Shown one piece after another: positions 1 to 5,830 of a stretch of DNA of 25,804 bases. Each line of letters begins with the position of its first letter. The first letter of the stretch is position 1. The position numbers and the translations under genes are program-made. Below the pieces are notes generated by a model. That model was not told the DNA's origin. It saw nothing but the letters and a program-made list of their open reading frames with translations, and searched no databases. Source of the stretch: a virus; the IMG/VR virus record IMGVR_UViG_3300033143_004594, positions 64,001 to 89,804 of that record. The stretch is one strand, 5' to 3'.

Positions 1-152
1 CCGTTGATAGCTTGGGGAAGCCTGATAGGAAGGGCAAAGAACGGTTTTAAGCCCAACCGCACATGATCATTAGTCCCGTTAGCCGAATATTCTACGTTCG
101 GTGTATTTGCTGACTTGGCCGTCCTTTTCTTTTTGTTGCAACCACAACCCAT
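1..152 (-). CDS. Small phage protein starting MGCGC (3' end outside window)
   Basis: Open frame of 50 codons that runs off the left edge. It starts at ATG 152-150, with a GAGG ribosome site about 7 nt upstream. The N-terminus reads MGCGCNKKKRTAKS: two cysteines, then a basic stretch. Short proteins opening with MGCGC and a basic run are common just downstream of capsid genes in tailed phages, and their role is unknown. Here it follows the major capsid gene after a hairpin. The rest of the visible part has no recognisable domain. The reading frame is well supported; the function is not known. Confidence 0.6.
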   Translation of the reverse strand, partial: MGCGCNKKKRTAKSANTPNVEYSANGTNDHVRLGLKPFFALPIRLPQAIN

Positions 153-164
153 ATTAACCTCAAC

Positions 165-190
165 TAAAGGGGGTCGGAAAACCGACCCCC
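165..190 (-). terminator. Terminator-like hairpin after the capsid gene
   Basis: Perfect 9-bp GC-rich stem: arms 169-177 and 182-190 with an AAAA loop (TTTT in the transcript). On the minus strand it is followed only by TTTAGTT, so the U-tract is weak. It lies just after the capsid stop and just before the ribosome site of the next gene. It probably lowers or partly ends transcription after the highly expressed capsid gene, or protects that mRNA's 3' end. Confidence 0.6.
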
Positions 191-205
191 TTACCAATTA
201 ATGGT

Positions 206-1789
206 CTAGTTTTCGGCTAACTTAACCACCGTCGCACCGACCATGCCACCGCCAGTATCACAATCCACGGCGACAGCAAAGTCAAGGGTAAGTACATCAG
301 TGCCGGTGTTATAACCAACCACCGTACCGATGAGGACAGTCACCCCATCTGAACCATAGACAGCGTAGGTATCATCAGCGGCAACCGCGCCATAATCTTC
401 CAGCGCGGCCACGGTCAGGTCCAGCGTATCCGCATCAACAACGCCGCAAACAGTAACCGCAACACCCTCATCATGATAGACACGCTCGGGGACAAGCCCG
501 TTACAGTCAACATAAGTGATGTCGAGCCACAGATGCCACGCGGAGAGGACTATTACACTCTCAGAGTTGATCCAGTAGTCGATACAGTTGCCGTTCTTCT
601 GAACATTGATCGAGAAGGCCCGGACCGGGAAGGGATACTCATCATCAACCTCATCGGTTGGATAAAGAGTGTTCTCATCCGGTAACGCGCCACCCTCAGC
701 GCCGTAGTACGGCATTTCACCGTTCAGAATCGCAACTTGCTCAGCCTGATCGCGGAAAACCCAAGCGATTGAAGGAGCGCCACCGATCAGTTTGGGGACC
801 AAAATCATTCGGTCGCCTAGCTCGGGGCTAGTCCGTATCACAATGGGAATTTCGTCATAGGGGTAAAGCCAGATGACTTTGTTCTTGCGGAAGCTGGCCG
901 AACGATCCCGGATAAGGGGGTCACTCATCGGATTCACACAACCATCACAGGGCTGCATACAAGCGGCCAACTCTGCGATACAAGTTGTTTGGCCTCGGCC
1001 AACCCACAACTCAAACATGATGTCGGCATTGGAATATCCAGCCAAGTCATGCTCCATCAGACGTTCCATCCAAAGAACCAGGAAGTCAACCAAGTTCTTG
1101 CCTTCCAAGCCATCGAAATCCTCACCACGGATGGTAAGAATATCGTGCGCGGCATCAATGACCGCTTCTGGTGCGGTCGGGGTTGTGGCCCCTGCACCAG
1201 TCTGAACACCCCAATCCAACCGGACTGGCTCGTACAGTTCACAGCCATCGCCAGATGAAACAGGACCGGCGTCAAACTGAGTCAGGATACCGGCAAACGA
1301 ATTTGCCCCTGCCTGAGTACCGTTCCATGCTTCGCTCCGAAGTTTCTGCATGTAACGTTTCCGCAGGTCCGCAAAGATATATTCCAGGAACTGATCGGAA
1401 AGCATTTCGCCTTCCCGGAATGACCCGTCTGAATTGAACAGAGTCGGGAACTTGAAAATTCGTTTGGCCTTGCAGAACTTGGTCAAGAACTGCATGTAAT
1501 CAACATTGTCAACGCCAGCGGCGATCCGGTCCTGGTTGGGAATAACGATGGTGCATTCCAGGGTTTCACTGGAGAAAACAACGAAATCGCAAGCGCCTTC
1601 GGCAGCGGTCTCGCCATAGTTGTCTTCCAATAGAAGTTCCTGGGTATTGCCATCTTCCCAACGACCGAAGTACCGGGGAATGTTACCGAGAACATCATCC
1701 CCAACATACGGCCGCAAGTCCATGATTGCCAACTCACAAGCGTCTGACCACTTGCCTGCGGGTAGCATGGTTTCAAATTCGAGTGTCAT
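206..1789 (-). CDS. Major capsid protein (HK97-fold type, probable)
   Basis: A 527-residue protein preceded by AAGGAG and ATAAGTT before the ATG. It is called as the major capsid protein from position (directly after the prohead protease/scaffold gene), size and capsid-like features: an acidic N-terminal half, an RSEAWNGT segment followed by a GIL motif around residues 150-170, and beta-rich C-terminal segments. Two things are odd. Residues about 441-527 form an extra beta-rich tail with DGVTVLIGTVVGYN and VDCDTGGGMVGATV, beyond a normal capsid core. The protein is also cysteine-rich, including a CIAELAACMQPCDGC cluster that could bind metal or form disulfides. No long N-terminal delta domain is visible, which fits a separate scaffold. 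The capsid role is inferred mainly from context. Confidence 0.75.
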   Translation of the reverse strand: MTLEFETMLPAGKWSDACELAIMDLRPYVGDDVLGNIPRYFGRWEDGNTQELLLEDNYGETAAEGACDFVVFSSETLECTIVIPNQDRIAAGVDNVDYMQFLTKFCKAKRIFKFPTLFNSDGSFREGEMLSDQFLEYIFADLRKRYMQKLRSEAWNGTQAGANSFAGILTQFDAGPVSSGDGCELYEPVRLDWGVQTGAGATTPTAPEAVIDAAHDILTIRGEDFDGLEGKNLVDFLVLWMERLMEHDLAGYSNADIMFELWVGRGQTTCIAELAACMQPCDGCVNPMSDPLIRDRSASFRKNKVIWLYPYDEIPIVIRTSPELGDRMILVPKLIGGAPSIAWVFRDQAEQVAILNGEMPYYGAEGGALPDENTLYPTDEVDDEYPFPVRAFSINVQKNGNCIDYWINSESVIVLSAWHLWLDITYVDCNGLVPERVYHDEGVAVTVCGVVDADTLDLTVAALEDYGAVAADDTYAVYGSDGVTVLIGTVVGYNTGTDVLTLDFAVAVDCDTGGGMVGATVVKLAEN

Positions 1790-1838
1790 AACTTATCTCC
1801 TTAAAAAAGTAAGGTCTATTGACCGATAATCTGAACCG

Positions 1839-2321
1839 TTAGCTTTTGTTCTTACGATACATAGTCAAAAAAGGTGACTTCTTTTTTGGCTTAGCATTTG
1901 GCAAAGCTACGGGCGCGGCCTGCGCTACGGTCGGCCGATATGCCGATTTGACAGCCGGTCGAGCGGCCTGCGCTGGCTGGCTGACCTGTGATCGACCGCT
2001 ACTCACGAATTTAATCGCGACGGGCAAAGCGGGCGCGGAAAGCAATTCGGCTGCCGGCGGAACCGACTGACCATATGCCTCGGCCAATGCTTGCCCAAAT
2101 CCCGAATGATTGATGAGGGCCATCGCCATGATGTGCATGGCTTCCTCATCCTCAGCCAGTGCAGAGGCAAGTTCGACAGCTGGGATCTCGATCACCTGCT
2201 CGATTTCTTCCTCAATTACTAGCTCATCCTGGACTTCCAATTCTACCGTCACATCAGCAACTTCTTCGGCTGCTTCAGCGGCAGTTGTTTCGACCTCTTC
2301 GGCCGGTGTGCTCTTGCTCAT
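1839..2321 (-). CDS. Nested in-frame scaffolding protein (internal start in protease gene)
   Basis: Within the protease frame, ATG 2321-2319 (MSKSTPAEEVE) is preceded by AAGGAAGG and a 5-nt spacer, as good a ribosome site as any in the window. The product would be 160 residues: an acidic segment rich in Glu, Ala and Val, an Ala-rich middle, an Ala/Pro linker and a basic tail. That is how phage scaffolds look. In lambda, the scaffold Nu3 is made from an internal start in the protease gene C, so the arrangement has precedent. The ribosome site and composition are seen directly; separate expression is inferred. Confidence 0.6.
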   Translation of the reverse strand: MSKSTPAEEVETTAAEAAEEVADVTVELEVQDELVIEEEIEQVIEIPAVELASALAEDEEAMHIMAMALINHSGFGQALAEAYGQSVPPAAELLSAPALPVAIKFVSSGRSQVSQPAQAARPAVKSAYRPTVAQAAPVALPNAKPKKKSPFLTMYRKNKS

Positions 2322-3035
2322 AACTACCTTCCTTTTCTTCTGAACTGGTACGGATACAGAACTACCGCTGTTGGCAGTTTTTAACATATGAGAGGGGACA
2401 TAGAGAGCAGATCCAGAAACCGCAAAAGTTCCCGGCCCGCTGGCGATAGCTTCAGCCACATCGCGCCTCATGCCCTTATGGACCATCCGGTCTACCATTT
2501 CTTCGCGGCCGGATTCAGGATCTCCGGGCATGGTTACGATAGACCATTCCAGAACCTCAGAGGTCCCGGCTACAATTTCATCTTCTTCCTCGATGATGTT
2601 TTCTTCATCCTCGGGGCGGAACATAACATGGACTGAAACCGCATTGTAAAAACCTTCTTGCCACATATCGGCCACAACAGAGGTGTCAAACTCTCCTACG
2701 GCCGCGCCACCGCCAAAAAGTCCACCACTCATAGCAACAATGGGGATTGTCCTACGGTGGAACTCCAGGTCATCCGTTGCCCACAACATGCCATCACGAA
2801 TGTAGGTGTCGTTGCTTTTGGCAAGCGGAATATTGAAATCGTGCATCCACAGAACCAGGGGGTTTTTATAAAAATATTTCAGCCGCATTCCATCGGGTAC
2901 TAACCGGTATGGCTTTCCTGTCCACCAGTCCCGGTTTCTAGTTGTCTTTCCGCTGTTGATGAGTATCCGGCCATCTTCCCGGACGGCCTCATCCATTTGG
3001 AAAGTCAGGTTAGGGCGAAAAGTTGGTTTAGGCAT
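1839..3035 (-). CDS. HK97-family prohead protease with C-terminal scaffold-like region
   Basis: A 398-residue protein. I start it at ATG 3035 (MPKPTFRP), behind GGCGAGATAAT; a start further upstream would run into the preceding gene. Residues 1-200 look like an S78-type prohead protease. A His sits in LVLWMHDFNIPLAK (H65), a Ser in NAVSVHVMF (S134) and a Glu in EVLEWSIVTMPGDP (E163). These match the His/Ser/Glu pattern of HK97 gp4, so the triad is inferred. It would cleave scaffold and capsid precursors during head maturation. Residues 238-398 are very acidic, then Ala/Pro-rich, and end in a basic tail (KPKKKSPFLTMYRKNKS). This is typical of a scaffold and is probably also made separately from an internal start. 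Confidence 0.83.
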   Translation of the reverse strand: MPKPTFRPNLTFQMDEAVREDGRILINSGKTTRNRDWWTGKPYRLVPDGMRLKYFYKNPLVLWMHDFNIPLAKSNDTYIRDGMLWATDDLEFHRRTIPIVAMSGGLFGGGAAVGEFDTSVVADMWQEGFYNAVSVHVMFRPEDEENIIEEEDEIVAGTSEVLEWSIVTMPGDPESGREEMVDRMVHKGMRRDVAEAIASGPGTFAVSGSALYVPSHMLKTANSGSSVSVPVQKKRKVVMSKSTPAEEVETTAAEAAEEVADVTVELEVQDELVIEEEIEQVIEIPAVELASALAEDEEAMHIMAMALINHSGFGQALAEAYGQSVPPAAELLSAPALPVAIKFVSSGRSQVSQPAQAARPAVKSAYRPTVAQAAPVALPNAKPKKKSPFLTMYRKNKS

Positions 3036-3046
3036 ATTATCTCGCC

Positions 3047-3517
3047 TTATGCGAAGGTGATGGCTGGCGAAATGTAAACGCTGCCATCGCTCTGAACCAC
3101 GTTCAAATACCAAGTGCCGGCACCGGCCTCACCAATATCGAAGTCGAGTTCCCCGTTTACATCTGTTAGCAACTCGAAATAGATGTCGGCCGTATGCTCA
3201 ATCAGGATGGTGCCTTTGGCGCTAATCGCCACATCACCGTCCGGGGCGGTTGTTGTTGGGGGATTCGGACCGCCGTTTCCATCAGCCAGCCACGCCACAA
3301 GATGTTTGACTTCCTCTAGCGGATTGCCCTCAGCGTCGAATACCTCTAATTCAACCAAGATTGAATCACCGCCCTCAGCGCCAACCGTGATGTCAATGGT
3401 CCAGCCAATTCCCAGCCCTTGCTGAATCTGGGCCAAATTTAACTCGAAAAGAGCATCAATGATGCCCTCTCCGCCACAATTTCTGATTTCATACTCAGTT
3501 GTACTTTGACAGGCCAT
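3047..3517 (-). CDS. Beta-rich probable virion protein (decoration candidate)
   Basis: A 156-residue acidic protein starting behind AAGGAGTAGCAC. It is rich in Gly, Asp, Thr and Val, with alternating hydrophobic beta-strand patterns (WTIDITVGAEGGDSILVELE, then TILIEHTADIYFELLT and AGTWYLNVVQSDGSVYI). A low-complexity linker, NGGPNPPTTTAPDGD, separates two halves of similar composition. It sits between a helix-hairpin-helix protein and the prohead protease in the head block. This suggests an Ig-like or other beta-sandwich head protein, perhaps a capsid decoration protein. No family is recognised, so the role is inferred from context. Confidence 0.65.
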   Translation of the reverse strand: MACQSTTEYEIRNCGGEGIIDALFELNLAQIQQGLGIGWTIDITVGAEGGDSILVELEVFDAEGNPLEEVKHLVAWLADGNGGPNPPTTTAPDGDVAISAKGTILIEHTADIYFELLTDVNGELDFDIGEAGAGTWYLNVVQSDGSVYISPAITFA

Positions 3518-3520
3518 GTG

Positions 3521-3799
3521 CTACTCCTTATCTTCAGATATATATTTTGTATGGATACTTTTCAATCTGGCCGGGCCAATGCCAGAAACTGCTAACAGTT
3601 CCTCATCGGTCGCTTCTGAAACCTGTTGTGGTGTTTTGAAACCACCTTCGGCCAGGACTTGGGCCACATCTTCACCATAAACATCTTGGAGCGTCAGGGC
3701 CTGCTCGATGGTCGTGACTTCATTCAGCCCCAACCGCGTTTCAAGTTTTTCCACCCGTTTTACTAACTGTGCATACTCTTTCGTGGTTACAAACGCCAT
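3521..3799 (-). CDS. Coiled-coil plus helix-hairpin-helix protein
   Basis: A 92-residue protein starting behind AAGGAGAAGTCT. Residues about 5-25 (TKEYAQLVKRVEKLETRLGL) suit a short coiled coil that could drive oligomerisation. Residues about 50-85 (FKTPQQVSEATDEELLAVSG, then IGPARLKSIH) match the helix-hairpin-helix pattern with a GIGPARL turn, as in the DNA-binding tails of RNA polymerase alpha or RuvA-type proteins. It is the first gene after the promoter at 3878-3907. It could bind DNA inside the head or act as a head-joining protein; its actual role is unknown. Confidence 0.7.
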   Translation of the reverse strand: MAFVTTKEYAQLVKRVEKLETRLGLNEVTTIEQALTLQDVYGEDVAQVLAEGGFKTPQQVSEATDEELLAVSGIGPARLKSIHTKYISEDKE

Positions 3800-3810
3800 A
3801 GACTTCTCCT

Positions 3811-3840
3811 TAAAACAAAAAACGCCACCTAATGGTGGCG
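3811..3840 (-). terminator. Intrinsic terminator / attenuator in a leader
   Basis: Perfect 7-bp stem (CGCCACC with GGTGGCG, arms 3823-3829 and 3834-3840) with a 4-nt loop. In the minus-strand transcript it is followed directly by TTTTTTGTTTT, the classic rho-independent layout. It lies downstream of the promoter at 3878-3907 but upstream of the ATG at 3799, so it can end both the incoming operon and the new transcript. The U-tract runs straight into the ribosome site AAGGAGA. Confidence 0.8.
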
Positions 3841-3843
3841 CTC

Positions 3844-3907
3844 CAATTGACGCTCAAACTCTAATTCAATTGTGTCCAGTATAAACCGGCTATATTGCCT
3901 CTGTCAA
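3844..3907 (-). promoter_or_regulatory. Sigma70-type promoter for the capsid block, with 5'-end stem
   Basis: On the minus strand a perfect -35 (TTGACA, 3907-3902) is followed by an 18-nt spacer and TATACT (3883-3878). Transcription should start near 3871. The first transcribed bases contain CAATTG (3872-3867), which can pair with a second CAATTG (3849-3844) and close a 17-nt loop at the 5' end. This is the best -35 match I found between genes. It would make the head genes (3799 to the left edge) a separately started unit. Confidence 0.7.
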
Positions 3908-3909
3908 AT

Positions 3910-4122
3910 CTATCCAATAAGTGAGGGGGGATCAACAGACATTATTCCCCGAGATGCTGGCCCGACAGACGCTTGCCGGGTCACTTGAAACCTTCCGTCA
4001 ATGACTTTGCCCTGAACCAGCTTTTTACATTGGCGACATTGTAACTGGACCTCGCTACCTTCCGTTGCCTGACCTCGGATGTGCTTGCAACCAGGACATC
4101 GACAATCAATATATATAGGCAT
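3910..4122 (-). CDS. Zinc-ribbon microprotein, Com-like
   Basis: A 70-residue protein with CRCPGC near residues 7-12 and CRQC near 29-32. Two cysteine pairs about 17 residues apart form a zinc ribbon. The layout resembles the Mu Com family, whose founding member is an RNA-binding translational activator, but similarity outside the cysteines is slight. The C-terminal 25 residues are unstructured and Pro/Ser/Gly-rich. It is the last gene before the promoter and terminator at 3811-3907. RNA or protein binding is likely; the target is unknown. Confidence 0.7.
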   Translation of the reverse strand: MPIYIDCRCPGCKHIRGQATEGSEVQLQCRQCKKLVQGKVIDGRFQVTRQASVGPASRGIMSVDPPSLIG

Positions 4123-4130
4123 GGCAATCC

Positions 4131-4466
4131 CTATTTCTTTGTCCGTTTTACCGGTCCTGGCTTGGCTTCCATCAGACTTGCCGGGATCGGGGGACGATGA
4201 CGCTGGAGTTCAACATCACCATCGCTACGAGCGACATAGGTAACGGTTTCGCTAATCTCTGGTTCGCCACTAAGGGCCTGAAGGCGACGATCCATCAGGT
4301 TCATGTAGACCAACCACTCCCCAACTGAATTTTGGAGCGTTGCTACAGTTCGTTTGAGTTCATCGATCTCGGCCTCAAGCTCGGGAATGCCCAACTCATC
4401 TCGCATCTCATCAACATCAAACGGGATCTCAATTTCCTGGGTCTGTTTAGAGTTCTTGGAAGTCAT
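4131..4466 (-). CDS. Coiled-coil protein, function unknown
   Basis: A 111-residue protein. I start it at ATG 4466 (MTSKNSKQTQEIEIPFDVDE), which has GAGG six nt upstream; earlier ATGs overlap the preceding gene further and are badly spaced. Residues about 25-60 (DELGIPELEAEIDELKRTVA) form a heptad-patterned coiled coil. The C-terminus is basic and Pro-rich (KPGPVKRTKK). It overlaps the upstream gene by 20 bp. Its place between the MuF-like protein and the capsid block suggests a small head or scaffold-related protein, but nothing identifies a family. Confidence 0.7.
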   Translation of the reverse strand: MTSKNSKQTQEIEIPFDVDEMRDELGIPELEAEIDELKRTVATLQNSVGEWLVYMNLMDRRLQALSGEPEISETVTYVARSDGDVELQRHRPPIPASLMEAKPGPVKRTKK

Positions 4467-4707
4467 TTTCATCCTCAACATTAACTCCCCCGATACTGAC
4501 AATAGCGAAGGAGTTCTTGAGCCGTCTCACCGGCTTGGGTTTATGGACACGTTTCTTTGCAATCTTCCGGGCAACACTTCTCATGATGCGCCCTTCTCTT
4601 TCAACCCTCTTTTTGTCAGCCATCATTTGACTAATACGGTGTACCCGAACAAGCCGATCTATGCGCTCTTGTTCCTTCTCGGCCTTAGATGGCGTCTGCT
4701 TGTTCAT
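4447..4707 (-). CDS. Very basic small protein, function unknown
   Basis: An 86-residue protein starting behind GGAGTGCT. Lys and Arg dominate residues 6-70 (KKRVEREGRIMRSVARKIAK and further KR-rich helix), followed by a short neutral and acidic tail ending in DENDFQEL. The charge pattern suits binding nucleic acid or an acidic partner such as the scaffold. It overlaps the MuF-like gene by 23 bp and the next gene by 20 bp, so the three are probably translated together. No family is recognised. Confidence 0.65.
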   Translation of the reverse strand: MNKQTPSKAEKEQERIDRLVRVHRISQMMADKKRVEREGRIMRSVARKIAKKRVHKPKPVRRLKNSFAIVSIGGVNVEDENDFQEL

Positions 4708-5545
4708 AGCACTCCATGTTAATATGATCGCCAGTGTCTTTCTCGAAGATTACCCGTGGACAGGACGCCCGTTCGATGCAAGTAGGGCAAGACTCCATAG
4801 CGGTCCTTATCCATTTGCATTCTATAGTATCCTCAGTCCGCATATATGACCAGTAACACCGGCATTTCATCAAGCACTCACTGGTAAAGTCCCCTGGATG
4901 CCGGGTTAAATTCAAGTTCTCATGTTGGGCCTTCATACGGCCCTGCTCGAAGTTGCTTAGGGCCGTATCAAAGTATAAGCCGGTCTCCCATGCGATCCAC
5001 GCCTCTGAGAGGTCGCCTGTCGCAATATTGTCTGCAAAGTCTGAGAGAAAACCGTATTGCCCCAAAAGATAGCCGTTCAAAAAGTTCCAATCAGCACTAG
5101 CCATCCTGTCGAACCCGCCCCGGCCGAAGGTGTATTGAATCACGGCCGAGTCCTGGATAGCCGACCTCATCCGAGTCTCAAAGATGGTTAGGGTAATGAA
5201 TCCAAGAAGAAGCAGCGCCAGGATATTAGTCCCCTCATCTTCTTTGGGTTTTTCTTCTTCTTCCAACGGCCACGCGGCAAAGTAATCGACCTGCCAATCT
5301 GAAATCTGATCCCGCAGCGCGATCATTTCTTCCTCATTCATTTCTTCGCCGGTCTCATCGCGCCGGTAAACCTTGTCCTCATCGTCCCACCACCAGCCCA
5401 TAAGGAGATGGCGGATCCCGAGTCGGTCTATGAGATTTTCATACTCTGGTCGTGTTGGCAAAGGGTTTTCAAAGGGCGGAGAAACCAGTTCCGGGGAAAC
5501 CGCACCCCCAATCCGGTATTTTCTCGGATCTCGGCCGTGGCTCAT
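4685..5545 (-). CDS. Minor head protein, MuF/SPP1 gp7-like (probable)
   Basis: A 286-residue protein. It is called from position (shortly after portal, before protease and capsid) and from the C-terminal half: a helical region with RMKAQHENLNLTRHPGDFTS, then ECLMKCRCYWSYM. Mu F-like head proteins commonly end in a short Cys-x-Cys-Trp element of this kind. A more C-terminal cysteine group (C in ECKW, CPTC, SCPR) may bind metal. A hydrophobic stretch at about residues 107-121 (NILALLLLGFITLTIF) could be membrane-like, which is unusual in this family. A few such proteins enter the head and are injected with DNA. The family call is inferred. Confidence 0.6.
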   Translation of the reverse strand: MSHGRDPRKYRIGGAVSPELVSPPFENPLPTRPEYENLIDRLGIRHLLMGWWWDDEDKVYRRDETGEEMNEEEMIALRDQISDWQVDYFAAWPLEEEEKPKEDEGTNILALLLLGFITLTIFETRMRSAIQDSAVIQYTFGRGGFDRMASADWNFLNGYLLGQYGFLSDFADNIATGDLSEAWIAWETGLYFDTALSNFEQGRMKAQHENLNLTRHPGDFTSECLMKCRCYWSYMRTEDTIECKWIRTAMESCPTCIERASCPRVIFEKDTGDHINMECYEQADAI

Positions 5546-5830
5546 TTATTCCACCGGGTAATCATCAGGCAATCTTTCGACAGACTCCCAGGTAAGACCG
5601 TCCCAAGATTGCATACGAAATACAGCAACAATGGTGTCATCGTGTTTCCGAAAATGTACTATTTTTTCTTGTGGACCACAAGAAGAATGAAAGTGAAGGC
5701 GTACATTAATTGGACAATCTAAACTGCCAAGACGCTCCATGTCCACCGGCTCGAAATCCTGCTCAGGAGTCGGCCGGTAAAATATTTTTGCGTTTTCCCT
5801 CTTAATCGTCACCCGGTTCGTCTTCGGCAT
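5546..5830 (-). CDS. Small protein between portal and MuF-like gene, unknown
   Basis: A 94-residue protein whose ATG lies 29 bp inside the portal 3' end, behind AAGGATCTGCTCG. It has mixed beta-type sequence (INVRLHFHSS, KIVHFRKHDDTIVAVFRMQS) and a Trp-rich C-terminal part (SWDGLTWESVERLPDD). The MQSWDGLTWESV stretch resembles small beta-barrel proteins that report on a bound polymer, but I do not recognise a family. It is translationally coupled to the portal and probably has a head or head-tail junction role. Confidence 0.6.
   Translation of the reverse strand: MPKTNRVTIKRENAKIFYRPTPEQDFEPVDMERLGSLDCPINVRLHFHSSCGPQEKIVHFRKHDDTIVAVFRMQSWDGLTWESVERLPDDYPVE

Noticed and set aside
473-685. Plus-strand open frame opposite the capsid gene
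   Set aside because: Antisense shadow of the capsid gene without a ribosome site.
4354-4722. 122-codon plus-strand open frame
   Set aside because: Antisense to two well-supported leftward genes; no ribosome site or context.
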